Notes under the pieces: model-generated
What the model was told of the DNA's origin: nothing
The model's database searches: none
Seen by the model: only the letters and a program-made list of their open reading frames with translations
Source: Rosistilla ulvae
Lineage (GTDB): Bacteria; Planctomycetota; Planctomycetia; Pirellulales; Pirellulaceae
DNA: 64,000 nucleotides
Assembly: GCF_007741475.1 (NCBI RefSeq)
Contig: NZ_CP036261.1
Span: forward strand, 5,643,798-5,707,797
Direction: 5' to 3'
Translations under genes and position numbers: made by a program
Shown: one piece after another, positions 37,085 through 46,400 of the stretch
How the letters are laid out: every line of letters begins with the position of its first letter
Position numbering within the stretch: the first letter of the stretch is position 1

Positions 37085-38782
37085 CTAGAATTCTGGACGC
37101 CCTTTGCCCGCTTGAGCGGCGGCGCCGATGACTTGCAAAACGCCATCGTCGATCGAAAATCGCACGCGCTGCCCGTTGGGTTCGATCGGCTGAACGATCC
37201 GCACCTTGTCGTGCTCGGGGTTGTTTTGCATCGTCTTGAGCAGCAGATCGGTGATCGAGTTTTCGCTCACCCAATAAGCGTATTGCAGTGCCGGCAGCAA
37301 CGAAACCGTTCCTTGCGAAAGCGCCTGCGATTGGTTCACCTCCGCATTGGACGATCCATCGACTGTCTCTTTCAACAACGCATCGATATCTTTTCCAGCA
37401 CCGATGTAGATTCGGTCATCGCTGGTTGCGATCAGCAACGGAATCGAAGATCCGAACATCTTGTTCAGCTCTTTGTTCCCCGCGGGCAGGTCGACGCTGC
37501 CGTGATGCAAAGTCAGGCCGGCATAGCTGCCGTCGTTGAACTTAAACTGCGGCGCGTCGGGATTCCCGTCGAATTCGCCCAGGATGTCCTTGGCCAACTG
37601 TTCGATCTTCTTGCCTTCGGTAACCGCACCGCCGACGAGCACGCGCAGTTCGTTTTGATCGGTCATCACAACCGCACCGCCGTTCAGTTTGCCCATCTCG
37701 ACATTGGCGGTCAGCAGTTCCTTGGCGCGAGGCAGATAGGCGTCGATCTTGGCATTGTCACTGTCGGACAACTCGACGTATTGGCCGATCACAGTTCGCA
37801 ACTGCTTCAGCGATTGATCGATCGACTGCAGCGAGACCTCTTGTTCCTGAGCCCCCATCGTGGCCGCGGCGTGCGTGTAAGCGGTTGCGGTCGGTCGAAT
37901 CAAACCGGCGAACTCTGTCGGAACCGACTTGCGATCGTTGTACATCTGGGCCAGCGAAGAACCTTCGATTGCGGTTCCGGAGGCATCGACGGAGATTTCA
38001 TTGCTTTCCGCATCGATCGAAATCCCGATCGTGACGTATTCCGAATCGCGCATCAGCAGTTCCATCTGCTTGATGACTGCTTCGTTGGGTGGTGCGGGTT
38101 GGACATTTCCCTCGCCACGCTCCTGCATCCGTTTGACAGCATCATCGAACGCCTGACGCATTTGAGCGACCAAACCCATCCGCATCGGTTCGGGAATTTG
38201 TTGCAGATTGGCACGGATCCCGATGTCGTGATCCAGATGCATGTCCTGCAGCAGCGATTTGGGATCGGCGGGCAAATCGGTCAGCGCGGCCCGATCGTTG
38301 GCGACATACGCCCATTCCCCCTGGTCGCGGATGTAGATCAAATTCGGCCCCGCTTGCATGACCAGCGTGCCATCGTCCAACGAATCGGCGGGGCCAAACT
38401 GAGGCTCCAACCGCTTCAGAACCGCTTTGACGTCGGAGATCGCGAGGAACAACATCGGTGCAGGAACGCCATCGATCATTCGCACGATCACGCCCAACGG
38501 TTCGGCCCGATCGATTCCCTGGCTGTAAGCGCCGACGTAGATGTTCAGCATCGCGCCAGCTTGCGGCATCCCCGAGATCGTCGAGAGATGGTTCACGTCG
38601 CGCAACAAGCCATCGAGACTGGCCAACGAGACGACGACAACCGGTTCCTCGCTGACTCCGCCTTGTCCCGGATCGGTTTGCGGAGCAACGGCATCAGCCG
38701 ACGCCACGGCGACTACCGACAACAGACCGACCAGGATCGTCCGGCGGGCGCACCCGATCCCATGATTAAAGAGGCTGAACAT
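37085..38782 (-). CDS. Large exported protein of unknown function
   Basis: 565 residues from the ATG at 38782, with AAGGAC nine bases upstream; an in-frame GTG at 38800 would add six residues. A signal peptide ends near ASADA. The mature protein is soluble, with no transmembrane segment. It is made of repeated alpha/beta blocks, among them VVVSLASLDGLLRDVNHLS, PMLFLAISDVKAVLKRLEPQ and LLIATSDDRIYIGAGKDIDA, that resemble large, poorly characterised exported proteins of Pirellulaceae. I cannot name a family or activity. Gene is well supported by composition and length. It lies downstream of infA on the same strand, behind an inverted repeat. Confidence 0.85.
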   Translation of the reverse strand: MFSLFNHGIGCARRTILVGLLSVVAVASADAVAPQTDPGQGGVSEEPVVVVSLASLDGLLRDVNHLSTISGMPQAGAMLNIYVGAYSQGIDRAEPLGVIVRMIDGVPAPMLFLAISDVKAVLKRLEPQFGPADSLDDGTLVMQAGPNLIYIRDQGEWAYVANDRAALTDLPADPKSLLQDMHLDHDIGIRANLQQIPEPMRMGLVAQMRQAFDDAVKRMQERGEGNVQPAPPNEAVIKQMELLMRDSEYVTIGISIDAESNEISVDASGTAIEGSSLAQMYNDRKSVPTEFAGLIRPTATAYTHAAATMGAQEQEVSLQSIDQSLKQLRTVIGQYVELSDSDNAKIDAYLPRAKELLTANVEMGKLNGGAVVMTDQNELRVLVGGAVTEGKKIEQLAKDILGEFDGNPDAPQFKFNDGSYAGLTLHHGSVDLPAGNKELNKMFGSSIPLLIATSDDRIYIGAGKDIDALLKETVDGSSNAEVNQSQALSQGTVSLLPALQYAYWVSENSITDLLLKTMQNNPEHDKVRIVQPIEPNGQRVRFSIDDGVLQVIGAAAQAGKGRPEF

Positions 38783-38893
38783 CAATCTTATGTCCTTCAC
38801 AAATTAGACTTCGAAGCAAGACTTCGGGGAACCTGCGCAGGCCAACCGTGGCCGCTTAGGGTGATATCCCCAGCAACGCAAATCGTCACACCA

Positions 38894-38951
38894 CCCCCAA
38901 ACGCCATGCATACGGGCAAACCTTGACGGATTGCCGTTTGGCGTTTGGGGG
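38894..38951 (-). terminator. Inverted repeat downstream of infA
   Basis: CCCCCAAACGCCA (38894-38906) is a perfect 13-bp match to TGGCGTTTGGGGG (38939-38951), with a 32-base loop that itself can pair (GGGCAAACC with GGATTGCC, imperfect). It lies 106 bases past the infA stop and 112 bases before the next minus-strand start. There is no U-tract, so it may be a weak terminator or an attenuator. Confidence 0.5.
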
Positions 38952-39038
38952 AAGTGGGCGCAATCACAAACGACGGATGCGGATTTTCCAAGCGGCGGGC
39001 GGTGGGAAGGGTTCGGGCGTAGCATCCTGCGCCGCCGC

Positions 39039-39049
39039 GGGGGGGGGGG
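39039..39049. repeat. Eleven-base G homopolymer just past infA
   Basis: Eleven consecutive G on the plus strand, seven bases beyond the infA stop codon. On the infA transcript this is a C-run. It is the longest homopolymer I saw in the window and could vary in length by slippage or be a base-calling weak spot. Confidence 0.9.
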
Positions 39050-39056
39050 CCAGCGA

Positions 39057-39278
39057 TTAACGCTCGCGATAGACGATTCTGCCCTTGGTCAAATCATATG
39101 GAGACAGCTCCACACGGACCTTGTCGCCTGGCACGATACGGATAAAGTGCTTCCGCATCCGTCCAGCGACATGCGCAAGAACCTCGCTGCCAGTTTCCAG
39201 CTGAACGCGAAATCGCGTATTCGCCAGGGCCTGAGTTACAGTACCTTCCACTTCAAATGCTTCTTCGTTCTTTGCCAT
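39057..39278 (-). CDS. infA: Translation initiation factor IF-1
   Basis: 73 residues, the standard size, with a single S1-like OB fold: [60 protein letters not shown] and final YRER. It binds the 30S A site during initiation. The ATG at 39278 has AGAGGT five bases upstream; longer in-frame starts are spurious. In many bacteria infA sits among ribosomal-protein genes; here it is isolated. Confidence 0.97.
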   Translation of the reverse strand: MAKNEEAFEVEGTVTQALANTRFRVQLETGSEVLAHVAGRMRKHFIRIVPGDKVRVELSPYDLTKGRIVYRER

Positions 39279-39658
39279 AGACCTCTCAACAACCAAGCGG
39301 AACGTTTGCTTTGCAAGCCGCTCGCTCGTACTATTTCGATGATTCACAATGCGGCGGACGCCGCGGTATTGGATGGGGTTACTGCGGCGAGCCGATGATA
39401 AGCCCGACGCCAATTTTTGGTTTGTTCAGCATTTATATACCATCAACCCGGTTCCGGTCTACCGAAGCCGCCGTTTTGTTGGATATTGAATCGGTCCAGC
39501 GGCCCCCCTCGACACCGCTGCAGCCAAAATCGCGGGGCTAGCATTCCCCTTGGCTACATTCATCCGATCGAATGGACGACAACTAACTTAATCGCCGCTG
39601 GGACATTCCCAAGGCCGTTTCGAAATCACCCTCGACGCCCCACAAACGAGTGCTTCGC

Positions 39659-39913
39659 ATGGCTGAACAACACAGCAGACATCAAGAAAAGATCATCAAA
39701 AATTATTACCGCAATCGCGACCAAATCGCGCTGCAGCGGTCTCAAGAACTTGTCACCGAACTCTATCTGACGACCGGCAAGAAACGCGAACAGGTTTGGA
39801 AGAACCTGGCGGGACACTTAGAGAAGCTCGGTCTACCCGCCGCCCAGATCACGCACCTGCAGGAACAAGACGATCCCGCGGTGATCGCCGAAGTGATCCA
39901 AAAGTACGCCTAA
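39659..39913 (+). CDS. Small basic protein of unknown function
   Basis: 84 residues from the ATG at 39659 (a GTG three codons earlier is also possible). Highly charged and probably all helical: MAEQHSRHQEKIIKNYYRNR, then LQRSQELVTELYLTTGKKRE, then LEKLGLPAAQITHLQEQDDP. It has no signal peptide. Similar small proteins occur widely in Pirellulaceae as I recall them, but none has a known role. It is divergent from infA, 380 bp away. Confidence 0.8.
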   Translation: MAEQHSRHQEKIIKNYYRNRDQIALQRSQELVTELYLTTGKKREQVWKNLAGHLEKLGLPAAQITHLQEQDDPAVIAEVIQKYA

Positions 39914-40466
39914 CGCGAACCGCCACGCAACACCTGGACGGAATCGCGATCGCGACGTGAGCGAGATCAACATTGCCACCCAGCTCAACAAAGGCGGGAT
40001 GCAACACGGAACCACTCGGAAGAGAAATTCATCGAACTCTCTAGCGGATTTATCTGCTGTATGCCGCGCGAAAAGTTGCTGCAAGAAATTTGGCTCGCTT
40101 ACGGCCGAGAGCAGATTCCCGGACGCCGTCCGTTCCATGGGACACGTTTGCTGGAGATACATCTCTAGCTGGCGAGACTTCTGCAATAAGCAGGAGTCAC
40201 CGGAATTCTGGAGCGCCAGGGCCAGTGGTGGCGTTGCGTTTTATATAGAGGAACCGCCAGGGGTCCCCGGAAGGCATGCGTTTATCGCCTCGATGTCGAG
40301 AGAACCGTTTGGGGACCGGCGGCAGGAACTCGTCAGCCTCGGCCCAGATTGGAAGGAAGCTAGTTTCCGAACGAAGCTCGACCAATGCCTTCTTGCCGAC
40401 GAGGAGTTCGATTCAGGCACCGATGCCGGGGCTAGTGGTTTGTCAAACTTGGATTTTAGGACTGAT

Positions 40467-40799
40467 GGTAGTGGACGAGGTCACGAGCTGTTGATTACCC
40501 ACAAGTCGCAACTACGCCGACGGCGTGGCAGCCATTAGCCGGTGGTTGAGCGAACGCGATACCACCGGAATGACACGAGACGCGAACGGCCGACCGCGAA
40601 GGCGGTCGCAGCGCAACTGCATGGGATTCTGCGACCGCCTTCGCGGTCAACTTAGCGAGTTACGTTCGATACCGTAGGTGGCGCTGCGCTTACCTACGGC
40701 TAATTGCTTGATTCCCTTCGGGAAATTTGTGGGTAACCGACAGGAGGTCACGAGCCCATAATCTCTGGCGCGAAAGGACTCGTGCCCTCGTCCACTACC
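40467..40799. repeat. Inverted-repeat module, possibly a non-autonomous mobile or interspersed element
   Basis: Left arm 40467-40504 (GGTAGTGGACGAGGTCACGA...) is inverted in the right arm, split into 40727-40743 (TTGTGGGTAACCGACAG) and 40779-40799 (CTCGTGCCCTCGTCCACTACC), with 35 extra bases between the two parts. Those extra bases contain a direct copy of GAGGTCACGAGC, so the right arm also folds on itself. Inside lie further perfect hairpins: 40592-40611/40629-40648 (20 bp), 40672-40679/40692-40699 and TTCCC-TTC-GGGAA at 40712-40724. It contains no transposase. Confidence 0.75.
40592..40648. repeat. Perfect 20-bp hairpin inside the repeat module
   Basis: GACCGCGAAGGCGGTCGCAG pairs without mismatch with CTGCGACCGCCTTCGCGGTC around a 17-base loop. 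Each arm also has its own internal dyad (GACCGC/GCGGTC), so alternative cruciform foldings are possible. The strongest simple stem in the window. Confidence 0.9.
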
Positions 40800-41003
40800 C
40801 TGAATTCAAATGTGGATGAAGCACTAGCGACAAGGCCCCGATTTCGGGCTGGGGCTTAACGGACCATGATCGCGAGGCATACTCTCGCCCTAAAGTGAAT
40901 CCCCACCGTATTGTCGCATCGGTGCTGTCATGTTGTAAAATGGGCAACACAAAGAGCCCGTTGCCGACTCCGGCGAATGCAATGAAGTCGAGGAATAACA
41001 GAA

Positions 41004-41753
41004 ATGACCGGAAAACAATTCATGAAGTCGACTCTGATTGTCGCCCTGTTGATACAACTCCAGCTGGTCTCAAGCGTCGCCGCCCAAGACGATGCGAGCG
41101 ATCCCATCCAACTGTTCAATGGCAAGGATCTCGCGGGCTGGTACGCCGACGTTCCCGACGCCGACAACAATCCATCCATCGAACCGAGCTTCATCGTCCG
41201 CGAGGGGAAGCTGGTGAGCATGGGCGTGCCGCGCGGACACCTGATCACAAAGAAGTCGTTTAAGGACTATCGTCTCGAAGTCGAGTACCGCTTTGCGGGA
41301 GTGCCGGGGAATTGTGGCGTCCTGGTGCACACCGATGGCAAGCGTCCCCGAGTCCTTTACGAAATGTTTCCGGCATCGCTGGAAGTCCAGATGCAGCACC
41401 AGGCGGCGGGCGACTTCTGGTGCATCCACGAGGACATCAAGGGTCCAGAGATGGAGGATCGCCGCAAGGGTCCGAAAGAGAATTGGGGTGGTAAACAGGG
41501 ACAATCCCGCCACATCCTCAACCTGACAGACGGCAGCGAAAAGCCACTGGGCCAATGGAACACGATGGTCATCGAGTGTCTGGGCGACAAGATTCGCGTC
41601 CGGGTCAACGGCGACCGAGTCAACGACGGCTACGAGTGCACAGCGCAGCAGGGACAAATTTCATTGCAGGCGGAGGGGGCGGAAGTCGAGTTCCGCAAAC
41701 TGGAGCTGACTCCGATCACCAAGCTGTCGACAGCCTCTCCGAAAGCCCACTAA
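41004..41753 (+). CDS. DUF1080 (3-keto-disaccharide hydrolase-like) exported protein
   Basis: 249 residues. Signal peptide over about residues 1-27 ending SVAAQ. The mature part is one DUF1080 domain with a concanavalin/LamG-like beta-sandwich: IQLFNGKDLAGWYADVPD, EGKLVSMGVPRGHLITKKSF, DYRLEVEYRFAGVPGNCGVL, GQWNTMVIECLGDKIRVRVN and the closing ISLQAEGAEVEFRKLEL. Some DUF1080 proteins hydrolyse 3-keto-disaccharides; many others are uncharacterised, so the activity is only suggested. AGGAAT lies upstream of the ATG. Confidence 0.93.
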   Translation: MTGKQFMKSTLIVALLIQLQLVSSVAAQDDASDPIQLFNGKDLAGWYADVPDADNNPSIEPSFIVREGKLVSMGVPRGHLITKKSFKDYRLEVEYRFAGVPGNCGVLVHTDGKRPRVLYEMFPASLEVQMQHQAAGDFWCIHEDIKGPEMEDRRKGPKENWGGKQGQSRHILNLTDGSEKPLGQWNTMVIECLGDKIRVRVNGDRVNDGYECTAQQGQISLQAEGAEVEFRKLELTPITKLSTASPKAH

Positions 41754-41879
41754 CCCACCTCGCGGAGTCTCAGTGATTCGCGAAGCCACCACGATCGGCT
41801 GGCCCCGTTTCTGATCACCTTTGAACTTCAGTGGCCTCAATTCGGTGTCAGTGGTACCTCTTGCAAAACAACGCTTTAA

Positions 41880-42458
41880 TTAAGTCCTTCGCGTTCTCTG
41901 ACTCCCCTTCTCCGACCGCGCGCCTCCAGACTCCTCCACCCCAAGGCGTCGCATTTCTTCGACCGACCCAATGCCATCCCGGATGATCGACAGCGACCCT
42001 TCGGTTTCGATGATCACCGCATCCACGTCTTCCGGTGCTGCGGCACCGTGCTGTCGCATCGCGGCAAGTATCTCCGCCTGCGTGACCCGCTGCTTCTTCA
42101 TCGCATCGTGCAAGTAGCGGCCCTGAAAGAAGAGGAGCGTCGGTTCCGATTTGATGAGCTGTGAATACCAGTCGTAGCGGACGGCGAGCCAGGTGGAAAC
42201 GAGTTGCAGCAGAATCAGCAACGTCAGCGCCGTCGCCCCTTGCACCAGCGAAACGCTTTGCGAGGTGAGGGTGGAGGCCAAAGTCGATCCCAAGGCGATC
42301 GTGACCACAAAGTCGAACGCATTCATCTTGGAAAGCGTTCGCTTGCCGCTGGCGCGTAGCAGCAGGATGAGCGCGACGTAAGAGAGCGTCCCGATAACTA
42401 GAGTTCGCACGACCGGAGTCCAGCCGTCGAAAAACATGTTCATTTCGAATCCGATCAT
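41880..42458 (-). CDS. DUF421 membrane protein (YetF family)
   Basis: 192 residues from the ATG at 42458; a GTG at 42476 is also possible. Three transmembrane helices (about 13-31, 45-68 and 72-90 from the ATG): VVRTLVIGTLSYVALILLLR, then FVVTIALGSTLASTLTSQSV, then ATALTLLILLQLVSTWLAV. The family motif RASGKRTLSKMNAFDFVVTI is present. The soluble C-terminal domain starts SEPTLLFFQGRYLHDAMKKQ and contains the regulatory-looking VDAVIIETEGSLSII. YetF-type proteins are often in stress regulons; molecular role is unclear. Confidence 0.92.
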   Translation of the reverse strand: MIGFEMNMFFDGWTPVVRTLVIGTLSYVALILLLRASGKRTLSKMNAFDFVVTIALGSTLASTLTSQSVSLVQGATALTLLILLQLVSTWLAVRYDWYSQLIKSEPTLLFFQGRYLHDAMKKQRVTQAEILAAMRQHGAAAPEDVDAVIIETEGSLSIIRDGIGSVEEMRRLGVEESGGARSEKGSQRTRRT

Positions 42459-42604
42459 AAAGAGCGTGATGTCCACGAGCGCGGGCGTCCAATGGCGTGA
42501 AGCGTCGCGGCAACCGAGATCGCTTGAGAAACGATCGACGCCACGTCGCGCGGCTGTATCGCCGCGCGACGCTGTGCGTTGGATCGACGAGTCCGAGGCA
42601 AGCG

Positions 42605-43117
42605 TTAGGCGTGCGAGGCCGCCGCATTGACCGACGATTCGGCGATATGCGTCAGCTTCTTATCCGCATCACCTTCCTCTTGCAACGTTTGCTGCAGGAG
42701 ATCGGCGACGTCTTGTCGACCACACCGCTGGGCGAAGTTCCGCGCTGATCCGTAACCGGCCATCTCGTAGTGCTCAACTCGCTGCGCCGCGGCGATCAAC
42801 GCCGCGTCTTTGATCGCAGGGTCCCCCTTGGCTTGGATCATCGCTTCGCCCTCTTTGACCAAGCCCTTCATCGCCTCACACGATTCTCGCTTCGCGGAAT
42901 TGTCGAGAAGTGCAAACGCTTGCTCCAGCCGATTCACCTGCCCCTTGGTCTCTTCCAGATGGCTCTCAAAAGCTTGCTTCAATTGCGGCGATGACGCTGC
43001 GTCGGCCATCTTTGGCAACGCATCGACCAATCGATGCTCCGCGTCGTAGAGGTCCTGAAGCTGTTCGACGAGCAGGCATTCAAGCGATTGAAATTCAGTC
43101 GTTGAAAACAGTCCCAT
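42605..43117 (-). CDS. Ferritin-like DUF892 protein (YciE/YciF family)
   Basis: 170 residues from the ATG at 43117, chosen for AGGAG eight bases upstream. Four-helix bundle of the YciF type: LECLLVEQLQDLYDAEHRLV carries the first Glu/Asp/His pattern, with E and H in SHLEETKGQVNRLEQAF and AAQRVEHYEMAGYGSARNFA completing the possible di-iron site. YciF-type proteins are induced by osmotic, general-stress or bile signals; the exact function is unknown. Neighbours include DUF421 and the giant kinase. Confidence 0.94.
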   Translation of the reverse strand: MGLFSTTEFQSLECLLVEQLQDLYDAEHRLVDALPKMADAASSPQLKQAFESHLEETKGQVNRLEQAFALLDNSAKRESCEAMKGLVKEGEAMIQAKGDPAIKDAALIAAAQRVEHYEMAGYGSARNFAQRCGRQDVADLLQQTLQEEGDADKKLTHIAESSVNAAASHA

Positions 43118-43424
43118 TGTGGTTCTCCTTGATAGCGTTGGAGGTCGGAAAAAAGGTGCAACGCATTGCACCAACTCCCAGCAACCATCTGCAACTCACG
43201 TTCCAAACCTGCCGATCGGATGGGTGATCCCCAGGTCCCAACACGTCTTGCGCCAACCAGGACATTGCACAACCGACGCCGATCCTCCGGCGCACGATTC
43301 CCAGTCGAAACGATGCTAGGGACGATCGCTCAGAGAGAGCAAGGACGACAAACCGCGTGTTGCTGCGTCGAACGCTGCAAGTCCCAAAATAGAATGCAGC
43401 CAGAGAAGGTTGTAACGCCGGCTG
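43118..43424. other. Gene-free stretch between the giant kinase and the DUF892 gene
   Basis: Both flanking genes are on the minus strand, so this holds the promoter of the DUF892 gene and the transcript end of the kinase. Frames on both strands look spurious, and no strong hairpin or repeat stands out. Confidence 0.55.
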
Positions 43425-46400
43425 TCAGCGAAGTTTGCAATGGCTGAGGATCTTCTTGATCTGGTCGACAGACGGAGGTTTGACAAGGTGCTCATCAAAA
43501 CCAACACGCTCGCATCGCTGGCGTGCCTCTTCGTGTCCGTACCCGGTCAACGCGATCATTAGGATATCGTCAAATTTGCCCTCTTGCCGGATCGCCTCAG
43601 CCACTTGAAATCCATCGAGTCCCGGCAGCCCAATATCCAGCAACACGATCTCGGGATGTTCTTTGCGAATCAGTTCCAGCGCCGATGGGCCGTCGGAGGC
43701 ATGATGGATTTCATGTTTGCCGAATTTCTTCAACAGACGATCGAGCAAAAAGACTGCGCTGCGATTGTCGTCGACAAGCACAATCCGACGCACCTTGCTG
43801 AGCTGGTGTTGATCGGGGGATTCCTCGGATTGTTGAGCGGACACCTTTCCGGTTGGCAATGTAACCGTAAATTGGCTGCCATGGCCGATCCCTTCGCTTT
43901 CAACCATGACGGTTCCGCCATGCAGTTCGACCAATTGCTTGACCAACGTCAGCCCAATCCCCAGTCCCCCCTGGGAACGGTCGAGGGAGCGCGACGATTG
44001 CGTAAACAACTGGAACACCCTGGGCAACAATTCCGCATCGATGCCAATGCCTTCGTCTCGAACACAGATCGATACGCGATCGTCATGCGGATCGACGGAC
44101 AATTGGATATTGCCCCCCGCTTCCATGTATTTGGCCGCGTTACCGAGCAGGTTTTCGATCACCTGGACAATCCGCACGGGGTCCGCGTCCAGCCAGACTG
44201 AACGATTAGGCAACGACACTGTCAGCTCGTGCTGGTGGCTGTCGATCGCCGGTCGGACCGCGTCGACAGATTGTCTTACCAACGGGGCCAGCTCCACCGG
44301 CTCCCTGCGCAATTCGACTTTGCCACGCATGATCCGCGCTACATCCAACAGGTCGTCGACAAGCCGAACGACATGATCGACTTGGTCCTGCATCATCTTG
44401 ATCATATCGTTTTGCGGATGCTCGGGTTCCATCGCTAGCAGGTCGAGCCCACTGCGGATCGGAGCGAGCGGATTCCGCAGCTCGTGAGCCAGCATTGCCA
44501 AGAATTCATCTTTGCGTTGATCGGCGTCTCGCAATAACTGCTGAACATCGCGCAGTTCGGTGACATCGGTATTCGTTCCGAACCAACGCAACACCTTTCC
44601 TTGTTCGCCGCGGATCGGAACGGCGCGGGATAGGAACCAACGGTATTCGCCATTGGCACCGAGCATCGGAAATGTATCTTCCCAAACGTCTTCTCGATTG
44701 CGGGCCCGTTCGACTCCATCGACGACCCGGGCGCGGTGTTCGGCTTGGAGCACCTTTGTCCACCCCCAACCCCGCATCTCCTCAAATGAGCGACCTGTGT
44801 AGTCATACCATCGTTGGTTGAACCAATTGACTTCACCAAATGCATCGCAGGTCCAGGCCAGTTGGCTCATGTTGTCGGCAAGGATCCGGAACCGTTGTTC
44901 GCTCTCGTGAATCGCCTTGTGCGCCCGGTAGCGTTCGATCGCAATCGCAGCAAATCCAGCCAGCTGCTGCATCGCCGCGAATTCCTCCTCACGGGCAGTT
45001 CGCGGAACGGGGAAATAAACCGCCAAGGTTCCGAGCAAAGTCCCGTCCCCCAAAAGGATCGGCTCCGACCAACAGGCACCGGCGATACCATGCACGGCAG
45101 CTAAATCGCGGAAATTGGTCCACAGCGGATCCGACTGGATATCTTCCACCAGAACCGTCGCACGACGATGGGCAGCGGTGCCGCACGATCCCTGCCCTTC
45201 TCCGATGCGGATGCCGTCGATTGCCTGATTGTAAGCATCAGCCAGGTGCGGAGCGGCCCCAAGACGCATGCGTTCGCAATTCTCATCGAGCAGCAAGATA
45301 GAACCGAGCCCGCCATCGATTTGACGTTCTAAAAAGTAGACGACCTCGGTCAAAACCTCGCGAAGCGGACGATGATTGTTGATCATCTCCAACACGCGCG
45401 CTTGGCTGAGCCTAAAGTCCTGAGCTGTCTTGCGCTGATGATTATCGGTGACCGAGCCAATAAAACCGAGAAAGTTATGATTCGAATCGAAGTGAGGTCG
45501 CCCCATATCGATCGCCCAGCGGTACTCTCCATCAGCGGTGAGGACGCGATAATCGATCGTGAATGGCTGCCGATTTTCATTGGCGTGTTGAAATATTTTG
45601 CCCGACGACTCGCGGTCATCTGGATGTACCGCACGAAGCCATCCGGTGCCGAGGCCCTCGTCGGCTGTCTGGCCAGTAAACTCACACCATCCCCGGGAAA
45701 TAAACGTGCAATGCCCTTTTGGATCGGTGACCCATAGCATTGCCGGAGCATTGTCAGCCATGCCTCGAAACGCGGCTTCACGCTCGCGCATCGCAGCCTC
45801 CGCCTGTTTGCGTTCGGTGACGTCCCGAGTTACTGCCAACTGGACCGTCCGACCGTCATCCAATGGCAAGGGGACCGCATGCGTTTCCATCTGCCGCCGC
45901 GTGCCCGATTTCCCGACGATATCAAATTCCAAGATGCCTCTTCGCCCTCGGCAGATATCTTCGTTGAAGTTGCGAAAAGCGTCTCGGTGTTCGGCCGCAA
46001 TGATCCCCCACACCGACTGCCCCACGACATCGGATTCCTTGTCCGCCTCAACCATCTGCAGCCCCGCAGTGTTCATTTGCACCAAGGTGCCGTCGGCCGC
46101 GACCAATTTGATGCACTCGGGCGTTGCATCAAAAATCGCCTGTAGAAACCGCTCTCGCTGATGCAATGATTCCTGCGAATGCTTTTGCTCGGTCACATCG
46201 ACCACGACTCCCAGCATTCGGACCGGGTTGCCGTGCTCATCCGAGATAACTTGGCCACGGTCTTCCAGCCACGCAATCTCGCCTTCTTCGTTGAGACAAC
46301 GGAATTGAATCTCAAATTCGGAACCAGATTCGACAGCTTGATCGATCGTCGCGCGGACACGGTCGACATCCTCGGGATGCACCAATTCAAACACGTCGGA

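Larger units (their letters stand above)
39914..41003. other. Gene-poor region with coding remnants and inverted repeats
   Basis: No intact gene is supported. A 193-codon plus-strand frame (39957-40538) has poor coding character. The frame of the preceding gene stays open after its stop and includes an ATG at 40061 giving a protein-like 35-residue stretch (MPREKLLQEIWLAYGREQIP...) ending at 40168; this may be the remnant of a decayed gene. The right-hand part is a module of nested inverted repeats, annotated separately. Base composition is locally lower in GC than in the flanking genes. Confidence 0.55.

Noticed and set aside
39957-40538. 193-codon frame as a gene
   Set aside because: Odd composition, no motif, and it runs into the inverted-repeat module. 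A better-looking short stretch in another frame within it suggests decay rather than an intact gene.
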